Below, piece by piece: positions 13,618-25,878 of a stretch of 64,000 nt of DNA. The notes under the pieces are model-generated. The model was not told the origin of the DNA, ran no database searches, and saw only the letters and a list, made by a program, of their open reading frames with translations. Numbering within the stretch: position 1 is the first letter of the stretch; every line of letters begins with the position of its first letter. Position numbers and translations under genes: made by a program. This DNA comes from Dirofilaria immitis (lineage: Eukaryota > Nematoda > Chromadorea > Rhabditida > Onchocercidae): NCBI GenBank assembly GCA_024305405.1, contig JAKNDB010000015.1, positions 254,001-318,000 of the forward strand, in the 5' to 3' direction.

Positions 13618-15955
13618 TACTAAACAAACCATATTTTCATCAACATTTGCAATCAATAATTGCAATGTGATAAATCCAATTACTGTATAAGAAATTACCA
13701 AAAGAATATATGGAAATGTTAAATTAAATAGCATTCCAATTATTATATGAAAGGTAAAACTACCAATTATTGCTGCTATCAGTAATAATGAACGTTGTCT
13801 AAAAGAAAAAATAAAAATAGAAATAAAATTGGAATTGGTTTTTTTGAAATAATTTAAATTAATTCATTTGATCATTGATAGACTGCTATTGTATTTTTAT
13901 TAATCATTATCATATTTTATTCTTCATTTCTTATTTCTTCTTCTTTTTTAAATAATAGTTTATGTTTAATACTATTGTATATAATTACTTATTACATTTA
14001 AGTTTAATTCAAATTAGTCGAAATTATTTTTTTTCTTCTCTCATTTAAAATATATTCATTTAATATATAAAGTATTTTATAATAATTAAAAGTAATAGAA
14101 ATTGAAATATAATTTAATTTTTATTAAAAATAATTAATTAAAATCAATAATTTTAATTTAAATGAAATTAATGAATTGAAATAAAAGAAAATGAAATGAA
14201 TTTTTATTATTAAATATATTTAAAATTAAATTTTACTTATTTATTGTTGGTTCACTTAATGGCGTAATAATACCAATAAAACATGGTGTTAATGCAGCAA
14301 TCGGTGATAAGCTATAAAGTATACGATCAGAAAGTACATAGCCTGTTAATAAACCCTATAAACAAATTATTTGATGTATAAGTTTTTATTGATAAATTAA
14401 TTCATATTTAAATACTTTTCACGTATAAGCTTTTCTTTTCTAATTTTCAATTACAGCAAACGTCAATACGTATGTACATTTTTCACACATCTACTTTTCT
14501 TACTTTAATCATAGTAAATGTAAGCGCGTACGTGTATATTTTTCACGTATGCGTTTCTTTGCTTCAATTACAATCAAACGATATAAGTGATTAGGTATAT
14601 GTCTTTTACAGTATGCATTTTTCTTACTTCAATTGCAGCAAACATAAGTAATGTGTGTCGTAATATCATATCATTCCATGCGTAGTTATTAATCGATGAT
14701 TTCTTGATATGATAATATGCTAATAATGGTAAAAGAATATAAGCCGAAATAGTAGCTAGAAAATTACTGAAATTTATCTAATATTTATAATAATAAATTA
14801 TTTTAGAATTTAATAAACAAATTTAATAATACTTAAAAATTAATTTAAAATATCATACTACTAATTTATTATAATATTAATGAATAATAAATGAATAAAT
14901 TGTTAGAATAATTATTCATTAAAATTAAATAAATATTTCAATAAAGATGGAAATTAAGTTTCTATTTTAAGTTTCATTAATTATTATTTTAAATATTATG
15001 ATAATATATTATTAAATAAAGGAAACATTCTTAATACCTAATAATTTGTCCAATTAAAATTGAAAAGAAATATGTTGAAAAAATTGAAGAAATTGAATAT
15101 ATTAGCAGAAGAAGAGAAGTCCATATGTATGTATGCATTATCTTTTCAGTATCATATTTTATAGTTGTCATATCAGTTATTATATCCAATAATTCAAATT
15201 TCTTTTTATGCATTTTCACTTTTAGCGATGTCATTTGTTGTTGATAATGATGAATCTGTAAAAGTGGTAATGTCAGAACTGTAATGATTAGTTTTATCAC
15301 TACAATCACTAATACTACTTCCTCTAAAAAAATGGAATTTTCTCGTCTAACTTAGCACATATTTTGTAATTGTTGAGAAATTGGAAGTTTGAATATAAAC
15401 TCATTGCATGATGATTGTTATTATAGATTTTATACGTCACAACCTCGACACACAGGTTAGTTGAAAAATAATGATTGCAAAATTTCCAGAATCTGATAAA
15501 GGATACTGCTCTTATAAAGTCAGAATGATCGGTTCTAATGCTTGCAGATTCTAACCCTAACAGTAAAATGGATATTACTTGTTAGAGGAAGGATTAAAAA
15601 GTTTAAAAAAATAAAGTAAATTTACTGCTGCAAAAATTTCTAATAAAATATTTCATTCTTTAGTAAGATTTTTATGTAACTATTTTACCGCAACATAAAA
15701 AACTAGAACTATTTATTACTTCCTATAACAATTACACTGCTTTCAAATACTCGCATTCTTTAGTTTTTTTTTTTTTTCAGTTTGTATCATAAAAAATTAT
15801 ATACAAAAAAAAAAAAACCATCATTCATCACATCGTAGCAATATTACCTGATTGCTGATTTCCATTTGTAGATGACGAAGTTGAATGGAAAACATTGCAT
15901 AATCATCAGACATTTCAGTTTTATATTGTTGGAATAACTTCATCAGTTTTTCCAT
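13573..15955 (-). CDS. Divergent Bax-inhibitor-1 (TMBIM)-like membrane protein
   Basis: Five exons (15955-15848, 15321-15038, 14766-14628, 14355-14237, 13798-13573) join without any frame error into 291 residues. The N terminus is a short helical stretch (MEKLMKLFQQYKTEM...) and one hydrophobic segment. From about residue 75 (KKKFELLDII) the layout resembles BI-1/TMBIM6: Phe-led amphipathic helix, two membrane segments, GLLTGYVLSD, then LYSLSPIAALTPCFIG, then QRSLLLIAAIIGS with GMLF, and a final segment ending GFITLQLLIANVDEN where BI-1 has FDTQLII-E. BI-1 proteins are ER/Golgi calcium-leak channels that limit cell death. The family call rests on pattern rather than identity; the N-terminal extension is unusual. 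Splice acceptor TTTAGAG is needed before exon 2. It lies 486 bases downstream of UBH-4 on the same strand. Confidence 0.55.
14415..14655. repeat. ~60-bp tandem repeat of an exon end and its splice donor
   Basis: The 3' end of exon 3 of the Bax-inhibitor-like gene plus its donor (GCAATTGAA then GTAAGAAAAATG, minus strand, 14621-14640) is echoed three times in the adjoining intron near 14570, 14511 and 14453, each with the AGCAAACG/AATGTAAG-like flank and a TTTTCACGTATG-like block between. Only the first copy is needed to join the frame. Confidence 0.7.
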
Positions 15956-16441
15956 ACTGTTTTTCAGATTGGAATAATTTATATAATTTCTACTAAATCA
16001 AGTATTTTAGGCGAAAAGAAGAGCAAATTCGGAAATGCAATCAATAGAGATGACCACACGATGTCACACAACTGAGCAACAATGAAGATCAAGCGATTTC
16101 AAACATCATTTAAAACACGATTGGTCTAAACTATTAATAAATGCAAATATTAATATCTGGTTAGGATATATGAATTAGATCCTGATCAAATATCATACTT
16201 ATATTCAAAAAAAACGGAAAAACAAAAATGAATTTTTTTCCATACTGACTATCCAAAGACTTCGGCGAAATATGTTACCAATAATCATCATCAAAAATGA
16301 ACAGAAAATTTAACGGAAAAATGAAACAAATGGACTAAAACTCAAAGATCAGTTGTATTCGTCATTTTTATATGACATATCAATGTTTGCGACAAAAATT
16401 AAATATAGAAAAATTTTATCATACAAAGTTATTGTAAACAA
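15956..16441. other. Spacer between UBH-4 and the Bax-inhibitor-like gene
   Basis: 486 bases separate the UBH-4 stop from the next start on the same strand. No other coding signal is seen. The spacing would allow an operon but does not prove one. Confidence 0.5.
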
Positions 16442-18777
16442 TTATATCTTAACTTTTGATTTTTCCGGCTTTTTCTCCGCTGCTTTACGGTTAGCTTTTT
16501 CTTGTGCCTAAAAAAATAATTACAATAGGAATATTTTCTAACTCAAAAATTGCAAATTAGGGAAGGATGAAGAACATAATACAAAAATGCTTCCCATATC
16601 AAACTTCCCTTTAAATAGTATGCTTTGAAAGTCTCAACAATTCAATATAAATAAAAAAGCAAAAATAAAAATTACTTCTTGCACCAATGATACCAGCCTC
16701 CCTTCTTTTGCTAATACCTTTAACAACTCGACTATGAAAGGTATATAATTATGACGACGTCTAATATTTTCTGCTTTGAATGATTTTTCCTTTTCTTCTT
16801 CAGCAGCAATCAATGCTTGCAGGTGATTCATTTCTTCTACCTTGCCATCCGTTTCCATCGCTGACTGCAAAAACAGAATATTTGGGACATCTGAATATGT
16901 GAATATAAACTGAAAAATCAAATCCTGAAAATCATAATTTTCTACGATATCTGTTTTGAGCACTTCATGAATATGATTCCAGTATTTTATGTAAGATCCT
17001 CAAACATCACTGAAATAAATAAAAATATAGTTCTAATAATAAACTGCACGCAGTGACGAAATTAAAGAATTACCTCCGCGAGTTCCGTTAATCGTTTTTG
17101 ATATTTCATTTTCCGGTCCGAAATAACAGCCATGAGATTGAAATGAATTTCGCCTGCGCTATATCTTAAAATATTATATTAATAGACTTTATTACAATTC
17201 ATTGCATTTCAACGAAGCCGAAGAAGACAAACTTACTTTCGGATTCTAGCATTGATGATTGGCCGTACAGCATCTAACCAATCTTCACCTTCTCTTACAG
17301 CTCCCAAATCTAACGGTGCCTCACGGAGACCATCCAATTCATAAATATGGCCATCAACAGGTACATATGTGATGAAGTGATAATTATCTTCCTGAATACT
17401 AGAATATTATTTCTGCCAAGAACAACATTTGGAATTAGATCATTATCAAGATGCAGATATGATTAAATTTCTTATCACTGGATCATACCAACTTTACCAC
17501 TTCTACAAAGAAAATTTGATTCCGCTCGTTGCTACAGAAATGGTCATTAGAATAATATAAACGATATAAAAATATGCTTAAGCTATCATTTTTACGTTCC
17601 TTTCATATTTTTGGATAATAAATTATCCTGTCATCCCAAATACACAAAAAAAGAGACCTTTTCTGGAGCTTTAATATCCAGTTCAAAAAGATGTTGCCGT
17701 GAAAAACTGTTGTGGACTTTTCTGATTGGTTCGCTATTGCCTAGACATAAACCACGGTTCTAAAAATGAGTACCCATATAACTTCAGAAACACTGAAACT
17801 ATAACAACACACTTCATTTCTGCGTATGCATTATATGAAATTTTATAAAGTAATAACTAAAGTAAAAAGAATATCCAGCTCTTTTCTTCGTATTGGCAAT
17901 TTTTAATTCCAAATCCAAATCTTAGCAGAAATCACTTTGAAATGAGCATTTAAGAGTTTTTTTTTTTTTTTTTGCAACGAAATACATTCATACTTGGAAT
18001 ATATTTGATACAGCTTATGAAATGAAAACTTTCTTCCCACACAGTAGATTTGATGTAAACATTTACTCTAAAGCATAAATATTCTGGATTGCCAAAATGA
18101 AATATGACCTATGTTAAATACTCACCATAGGATCAAAATTTTGAGTGAAACTTTTAAATTCTTCCAGGATAGGACCAAGCACAATACCCGATTCTGCCTT
18201 CGTATTTAGCAATAAATTTATTATCGCCTGTGTGGCACAAGCATTCTGGATCACCTTTAATGTGAAGTAGTTATAAACGCCAATAAAAGTACAGATCATA
18301 GACGCCTCAGCAATACCAATAATTCATAATTAATACACCTGATACTACTATTATCTAAGTCTATATACCGAAAGAAGAGAATTGTAAAAATGCAAATTTT
18401 TCAGAAATTTCATGAAAATTCTGAACCAAATCAAAGAATCTCTACGTCAGTACTATGGTAGTGTCTTACCTGTTGTGCAAAGAAAACTCGATTATTGTCG
18501 AGTACCAGGCTACCACAAGGTTCTTCGCCAGCACGCCATTTAAATAAAAATATCAGTCCATGAACTGGCCTAAAATTATGAGCTAGCAAATAATCCATTA
18601 AAGAATATTTCCTCGAGAGATAATCAGAAGATCCACTTACTTTAAATCACTGAATAGTTGCTCATCTAAACTGTAAAGTTCTTCAACTTGTACGCCGGAA
18701 ACGCCAAATCCGCGAACCAACTCAGTGAAAACACCTGGATCCGACTCAATTAGGCACCAATTCCCAGCATCTGACAT
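16442..18777 (-). CDS. ubh-4: Ubiquitin C-terminal hydrolase UCHL5/UCH37 (UBH-4)
   Basis: A cysteine protease that trims ubiquitin chains on the 19S proteasome. The eight-exon model runs from [20 protein letters not shown] (18777), through [17 protein letters not shown], to the active-site exon [18 protein letters not shown] (catalytic Cys; the oxyanion Gln is in FFAQQ just before it). It continues with [15 protein letters not shown], then the His exon [12 protein letters not shown] with the Asp in [10 protein letters not shown], then [16 protein letters not shown]. The C-terminal ULD/KEKE part ([27 protein letters not shown], then a Lys-rich end) is the region that binds RPN13 in UCHL5. All junctions I checked are in phase and no lesion was found. 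An acceptor (TATTGTAG) ends three bases before the ATG. Length, about 310-330 residues, is normal. Confidence 0.93.
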
Positions 18778-18780
18778 GAT

Positions 18781-18789
18781 CTACAATAG
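18781..18789 (-). promoter_or_regulatory. Probable spliced-leader acceptor of ubh-4
   Basis: CTATTGTAG on the minus strand ends three bases before the ATG of ubh-4. So short a leader is typical of a trans-spliced nematode mRNA. Confidence 0.55.
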
Positions 18790-19810
18790 ATTCAATCTAT
18801 AATTATAAGTCAAAAACGTTATATCTCCAGTGATATCATAGATTCAAAGTAAACAAATACAGAGGGCGCATGACTAGATAATGAAGCGATAAACACAAAC
18901 ACATCTGTACATAGTTTATTCATATTCTTAAACATTTAAATAACAACGATATCTCAGTGAGGAAAAAATCGGCCGGAATGCAATTGCAAAGAGCTGATCC
19001 TGAACCCAAGTGAATGTTAATGAGTAGAATATTACCGAGTTCCCACTGAGCATAAAACATTATATTAATTATTAAATTCACTTAAGTTGATTTCTTCCTT
19101 AAAACATTAAATATGAACAATTTGCAGCACATTTGGTTTATTAACAATATATTTGCAAATGCAACTTCTTTAATTTTATGTTAAAGAGAAGTTCTTACCA
19201 ACTACAATTCATATTTATAATTCATTCATTTATGATTAATAGTATTAGTTTCATAGTCCTTAGAAATCATCATATAAATAGAAATATTGATTAATCTAAC
19301 AAGAAAAAATCACTCTGAATTCAACAGCATCATGTATATAATTATAAAACATTAGAATGAAGAGTAATTTTCGCCATACTAACATAAACCTGCAAGTATC
19401 AAAAAAGTAAACAGAAATGGTGAGAAAATACAAAGAGACTGCTTCAGGACTTTATATTTTTCTCCGAATTCTGCTGATATGCTCTGAAATCGATAAAAAT
19501 ATAAAATATCAGTATATATAATAGTTCCGACAAAAAGAAATGATCGAATAACACAAACAAAAAGGCAAAATCCTGCCGTGATAAGACAGGCTATTTGAAA
19601 TATATTCTGCCTTGCAATTCCATCCGTGTCTTTACGAATTATTTAAAATAACTGACAAAATTCAAAAAAGAATGGATAGTTAGAAGTTACAACAACCATC
19701 TTTTGATAAACAGCCACTCTATTCCTTACGATTTAATAGAAGATATCTTACACAAAGAAAAAATACGTTACGATCCATTCTTTAAATACAATCGTCTGTT
19801 TAAAATCCTC
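18790..19810. other. Spacer between PRPF38B and UBH-4
   Basis: About 1 kb between the PRPF38B stop and the UBH-4 start. A strong acceptor (ATCGATTTCAG, minus strand near 19482-19492) is followed by about 35 open bases, perhaps an alternative or untranslated exon. Nothing else is supported. Confidence 0.4.
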
Positions 19811-22800
19811 TCACTTTTTGATTTTTGTCGGACAACGTTCCTTATGTTTGCGACAATGGTGATGCCGCAAATGATGTTTACACTTATATTGATGACCACC
19901 ATGCTTCCGCCTCTTGTCATTTGTGTGATTGGATCTTGTGCTAGACTTTTCCCTTGATCTGCCCCTAGAATATTTTTGCCAGTAATTATAATTTATGGCA
20001 CTGCTCTTTTATTTTATAACACAAAAAACAAAAAAAATATTATTATTCTTGTAAATATTTACAACGTACGTCTACATATAAACAAAACACATTAATTCGA
20101 CCATCGTGATGAACTTTATGTACAACTTTTGTTACAGGAAATTTATTCAATAAGAATGAATTATCAAATTAACCAATGCTTGGTCATATCTTCAAGACCC
20201 AACAAAAAAATTCTTTCATCTGCCCTGCTGTTTCAAGATTCTTACTGTAAATATGATAATAACTAGATTTACTGACCTAGAATTCCGCCTTTTTTCCCGA
20301 GTTCGATCGTTTTCTCGAGATCGTCCTCTAGTTCTGTCCCTCTCTCTCTCTGTCACGTTCACGAGATCTCTCCTGATCCCTGTCTCTATCCCGGTCCTTC
20401 GATCTCTCTCTCAACCGATCTCGCGACCTGCTCCGACTTCGGTGTCTATCATGATCACCTTCTCGCTCTCTGTATTGAAAATTTATTATTCTCTAAAACG
20501 CAACAAATTTAAATTTTCTTCTGAAAATGTAATGATATATGATGCTGTAACTTATCAAATTTATACTACAAAGAAAAAATTGATACAATTCAATAATGGA
20601 AGTAAAGTAAAAGAAAAGCTGTTGAGAAGTAAAATTTACCCATGCTCTCGTTGATAGTCCAGTTTCGCTTTTTCTCGAAATTTTAGTTCGATTTCCTTCT
20701 ATAATTTCACAATTTCAAAAATATTACTTCATATAATCCGGCATAGTTCAATATAATTTTCATCAATTATACATATAAACAAATATGTATAATTGATTAA
20801 ACTTTGAGTTCCGTTGATGAAAGAGCTAACAACAGTTTATCATCGATGTTGTAAGAGCACTCCTTTCAATGCATTTTCTACTCAAAGCCCCATATCAAAA
20901 ATTTTTAAGCTTTAAAACATCTTTCGCTTCTAGTACTTTTAGCTCCTACCGCAGTGATGGATAATACATGCTCATACAGACATTTAACGAAAGAAATTCT
21001 TCGTTACTAATCTAATTTATTATACCTGAATTGGAACAGGGATTCGCGGAAATAGTGTACCATACCAATCCAATTTAGTAAGCATCATCTTTACAACTTG
21101 TGCCATCACCATTACGTCACCACCACCAGAACGTGGATCGATTTGCTCCTCATCATCCTAAAAGTGATGGAATCATTAGCAATATATTTTTGAAAGAAGT
21201 ATATCTCTAACTTAGTCCCGTTTTTAGCATAACAGAAATAAAGAAAGTGAACAGCTGCAGAAGCAAGTGCGAAAAAAATTTTTCGAGAGAAAGAAAATCA
21301 ATATTTCGAACAAATCGTTATTAGCACTTACCAAATAAGGTTCCATCCAAGCCCATAAGTCTTGCGGTGGCTGACAAAACCGGATATACATAAAACCGAT
21401 ACCCCGTATATACGGTGAGTCACTATTATTAATCATGCTAACCAACTGTTTCCTGAAATTTCCGGACAAATTAAGCAGCCTTTAAAATGTAAAAATATGT
21501 AACGCTGAAAAATGAGATTTCCTATTTGACGACAATAACTACCAACTTGCAATTAATAGTGCTTCAGTGGAACAATTTTAAGTGGCAATTCTTCAGTTTG
21601 CTAGTAAACAAAGATATAAAATATTATTGCACGTATTTCAGATACAAGCAAAAAGCCTAAAAAGAAATGAAACATAGCACCTTAAATTATAGCATAAAAC
21701 AATTTGTTGACATCATTGATGGAAATCCATTAAAAAATAAAATACTTGGAATGACCTAAACAAAAATAATGGTAACCGCACTCACTATTAAATCCATACC
21801 TGGAGAGCCGAATCGTAAAAAGCTTATAAAGAAGACAGAATGCTGTACTCACCACTCCACCAGCACCAACACCTCGTACCTAGAGGTTATACAAAATGAT
21901 TATGCTTATCACTTGATAAAATTTTTAATCAACAGAAATGTAGAACACCAGGAAAAGAACGAATACCACTTAAGCGACTGACCCCGCCGCACATGCCGGT
22001 CATTCCTTGTGTCTTCCGTGTACCACGCTCCCACGGTTCCAAATGTTTCACCTGAAACAAAATTACTGAGTACAAAAGCTTTAATTAACTGTAAACTTCA
22101 ATTAAAAACTAGAGAATCTACCAAAATCATATTCTCTCTATCCAAAATTGCAGCTGTTATTCAAATAATAATTTCCAAAAATGCAGAAAATACAACGGAA
22201 TTTTTCCTAATTCCAAAATAAATTAAAATAAACTATAACTTACGCTGTAATAAATTTCTTCTGTAAGCTGTTGAAATCCTGTAGTTTCAGAAAGATAATT
22301 TTTATAATAAGTGCACTGAATAATATTTTCCAATACTAGAGCATTTAAATTCATCGTCTGTGTATTGCCCCACAATGGTAAAATGTTATTTTTCTTCGTT
22401 ATTTTCTGTAAAGCATAATGAAAATTATGGATCGAAATGAAAATACACGCTAATATATGATAGCGTATTGTTGTTAACAGAAGATATGCATTATTATATG
22501 ACAGCATGATGTTGATCAAGGAAAGAAAATGTACTGAAAAAATCATTGAATCTTATTCATTAAAATAAAAATCCAACTATAGCAAACTAGATGTCTGATC
22601 GATACTACACAAGTTAGACGTACCCACATCATTTTAAGTAATGTCAATCTCATAATATTCACGTCCACTAACGAGAATTATTCTTTCTTTCTCGCTAATA
22701 AAAAGTATATCATCAAAATTAAAAAAAAGAACTGAGCTTCATCAAATAATGAAATAGTCTACCTGTATATCCGGAATACTATTGTCCGTCAAATCATCCT

Positions 22801-22876
22801 CATACATTACATCGGTACCACCAGTACCAAGTCCTGCAATAAGTAATGCAGCAGCACCACCATCTGCAGCTGACAT
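19811..22876 (-). CDS. PRPF38B: Pre-mRNA splicing factor PRP38B
   Basis: A PRP38-family protein with an RS-like tail; the family acts in spliceosome activation. Start MSAADGGAAALLIAGLGTGG (22876). The PRP38 domain follows over several short exons: LPLWGNTQTMNLN, then VKHLEPWERGTRKTQGMTGM and CGG, then VRGVGAGGVVSTAFCLLYKL, then KQLVSMINNSDSPYIRGIGF and MYIRFCQPPQDLWAWMEPYL, then DDEEQIDPRSGGGDVM, then MLTKLDWYGTLFPRIPVPIQ. The C terminus is charged: KEIELKFREKAKLDYQREHG, a run of about 60 Arg/Asp/Ser/Glu residues (20270-20465), and a His/Lys/Arg-rich end (19811-19970). The PWE-G-RKT and GFMYIR blocks are diagnostic of the B form rather than PRP38A. No frame error was noticed. It is upstream of ubh-4 on the same strand. 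Confidence 0.92.
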
Positions 22877-24140
22877 ATTGCCACTTCACTTGTCAGGAAA
22901 AAAAAACAATCCTCGTCCTGAATTTTTAATTTATCACTTCATTAATAACTTATAAACTTTAGCAAATGTTCGATATTTCCGAAATGTCATACTGCTTCCA
23001 TGGCTCTTAAATCATTCCCAATTTATCCAAAATATGATTATTTTGGCATTATCACATTTTAATCTAACTACATTATCACATCCATTATCAAGTCTGTACT
23101 CCCGCAAACTCCACCTATGTACAATCACATCATAGCTGTAATTACTACACTATCAAGGCCATTATGTGTTACCATCATCGTACGGAAACAGAGAGATAGG
23201 ACGCTATGCAATAGCTTAAATCCTGTACCTTGTATCAACAACTGTCACATATTCTGTAATACACGATGAGAAGACGAAGAAAAACAAATCCTTCTGAAAC
23301 TTAGCTAACGAATGTTTTATTGCATGGAAGGAAAAATGCTTTAAGAAAGAAAATTTTCATCGACTTAAATAATTTTACAAAAACTTTCCGAAAAAAAAAT
23401 CAATAATTTCCTATGTTAAGTATGAATGGATACGTACGTTTGATAACATTCGAAAATAATCAATAAATATTATATTTCAAACCACACACCATTTATTGAT
23501 TACTTTTTCCAAATCGTATGATATTTATTTGCTTAAAAATGTCAAAAATAAATTAAAATTAAGATAGAAATATTCATAATTACGATAAAAAAAAAAAAAA
23601 AAGAAAAAGAAAATTGCCATAACTACGGTAATTAATCATTCGTTAGTAATTTTTTTCGATAACAGTAAAAGTTAATTCTTTATTTACTTGGCATTGATTA
23701 ATTTTGATGAATATTTTAAATAGACAAAGATAGTCGAAATATTCGTTCTTTCCAATATCTCTTTTGAAACAATTTTATTTTTATTTTTCCCATATTCAAA
23801 TAAGAATAATTATTTATTTTTGTAACAAGCTTAAATTGATAGTAAAATTTCAGTCTGTATAAAAAAGAAGCCGAAACAAAATTTTTCTTATTATTATAAG
23901 CTGCCGCTAAAATAGCAAAGTCCCTTGGTAAAAGAAAATATTGAAGATTTATATGGTAATTTGTTAGTGATGTATTAGCATATGGATCAAGAAGTTGTAA
24001 ATCATACTAGTTATCATGTTTATGTGTTCAAATGAAGGCAATGACTCTGATGACCCTCAAAATAGCGCAAGAGAATCTAAACAACAACATCATTTTGGTT
24101 TAGTTGTGCTCCATGAGATCAGTTGGATGGCAATAAGCAA

Positions 24141-24630
24141 AAAAATAAGCAAAAAAAAAATAAGCAAAAAAAATAAGCAAAAAAATAGCTACAAGTTGTA
24201 AAATACTTGGCTAAAACTGTCTTATTGTATCATTGATATTGTAATTGTTGCATTCGTTGATGTATTATAGAGTTTATCGTAATAAAAGTTTAATTATCCA
24301 AGTTTGAATTTGAAATGCTATCGTTGAAGGGCAGAAAGAATCCTCAGTTTTGTTGTCACGATTAAAGAAAATCGACGATATAAGCATATGTGATAGTAAC
24401 GTAATGAGAAATGATATTTTATTTATTATTGTAATCAAATCAATTAATCAGTTATTAACAAATTTCTTTCATTTCTGCTTCGTTCATCTAAAGCTGGCTT
24501 CCCAACTTATTTTAACTCTTATTCAACTAATTGATTATTTTAAAATTTATTCACTCATTTTAATTATTTTATAATTTTTAGCCAAGTATTTTACAACTTG
24601 TAGCTATTTTTTTTTGCTTATTTTTGCCTA
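24141..24630. repeat. Long inverted-repeat element (hairpin or MITE-like)
   Basis: The left arm (about 24165-24214) reads GCAAAAAAATAGCTACAAGT then TGTAAAATACTTGGCTA. The right arm (about 24580-24629) is its reverse complement: TAGCCAAGTATTTTACAACT then TGTAGCTATTTTTTTTTGC. Arms of roughly 48 bases flank about 365 bases. Outside the left arm lie three further AATAAGCAAAAAA units. No transposase is encoded. Confidence 0.7.
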
Positions 24631-24671
24631 CCTTATTCATTTTGCAAATTTTACTTTTTATTTTGCCACTT

Positions 24672-24870
24672 TTTATAAGTTACTTATTTTGATGACTCAT
24701 TGAAAATAAAAAATAATTAAATATTTCATAATTTTTAGCCGATTATTTGTTTATTTTTTACTTCATTTATTTTATTACCTTTAAGCGACTATTATTTTGC
24801 TATATTTTATCCAATCACTTATTTTCGATGATTCATTCAAAAATAAAAAATAATTAAATAAATTCCAAAA
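24672..24870. repeat. Two-copy direct repeat
   Basis: The block ACTTATTTT-GATGACTCATT followed by AAAATAAAAAATAATTAAAT occurs near 24683 and again near 24820, with ATTTTGC landmarks on the left of each. Confidence 0.6.
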
Positions 24871-25592
24871 ACATCATTTCATAATCATTATCAACCATTC
24901 TTGAACTTTTCATCGTTTATTTGGTTAGTTAGTATTCAACTATTGATGATTCATTACTAAGGCACTAAACTTTTGAGATTATATCAAAAACAAAACACTC
25001 TTTTTCTTTTCTTCTCATAATTTATTAAATTTCTCATTTGTTTCCTGTGTCTAAGCTTCTTATTTTTACTTATTCTATATTTTAAAATAGTTATCAATTT
25101 CACGTTTTATCATCCTTCCTTCTTTCTTCTTCTCCCTCCTTTTTTTACATTCTTTTGTAGTTCTATTTCATTTGTCAACCGATCAATGCTTCCATTGTCA
25201 TCCTCTCATTGAAGTGTTATTCCATTTTCATCAAAACATAGAATGGTATGTTTTTACACAATTTGCTTGATATTTTTTGTATAAATAAAATAATTCAATA
25301 GGTTATAGGTCAAAACTTATTGCCTTTTTATTTGATAATTATAAATAAAATGATAAACTTTTACATATTTCGCTTAATGCTTTCCTATTATTGTAATAAT
25401 TCAATAAGTTAGAAGTTTTCTTTTATCAAAAAAATTAGAATTTAAATCCTCAAATTATTGTTCAGCGATTTTTCCGATACTTCTTAGATACCTTGATCGT
25501 GAAATAATGATTTTTAAAATATAATTATTTTTAATAGAATAGCTCTCTCGGAATAATCGAAATATTTTACAATTATGAATATGTTGAAAATA

Positions 25593-25624
25593 ATCAAGAT
25601 ATTTGTATTATCAAATATCTTGAT
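25593..25624. repeat. Perfect 12-bp hairpin
   Basis: ATCAAGATATTT and AAATATCTTGAT are perfect reverse complements around the eight-base loop GTATTATC. Confidence 0.75.
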
Positions 25625-25800
25625 ATAATCTGTTTTAATTCATATTTCCCTAACAAAAAGATCATCTTTTAAATATCAATTTTATAAAATCATGCGAAGA
25701 ATGTTATTTGGATCACTGTAATAATGACCTATTATCTGCCATTCTTAAAGTATTGTAAAGCTTCATTATAAAAGGACAAGTTATCAGTTAAAGTCAGATA

Positions 25801-25801
25801 C

Positions 25802-25859
<58 letters not shown>

Positions 25860-25878
25860 ACACACACACACACACACC
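25801..25878. repeat. TA/CA dinucleotide microsatellite
   Basis: A short (TA)n run passes into about 35 CA repeats with a single CATA interruption. Confidence 0.95.

Noticed and set aside
20253..20654. 133-codon plus frame rich in Ser and Arg
   Set aside because: It is the antisense shadow of the Arg/Asp-rich tail exon of PRPF38B.
24016..24201. 61-codon plus frame near the inverted repeat
   Set aside because: Its end is poly-Lys from the A-rich repeat arm; the beginning has no support.
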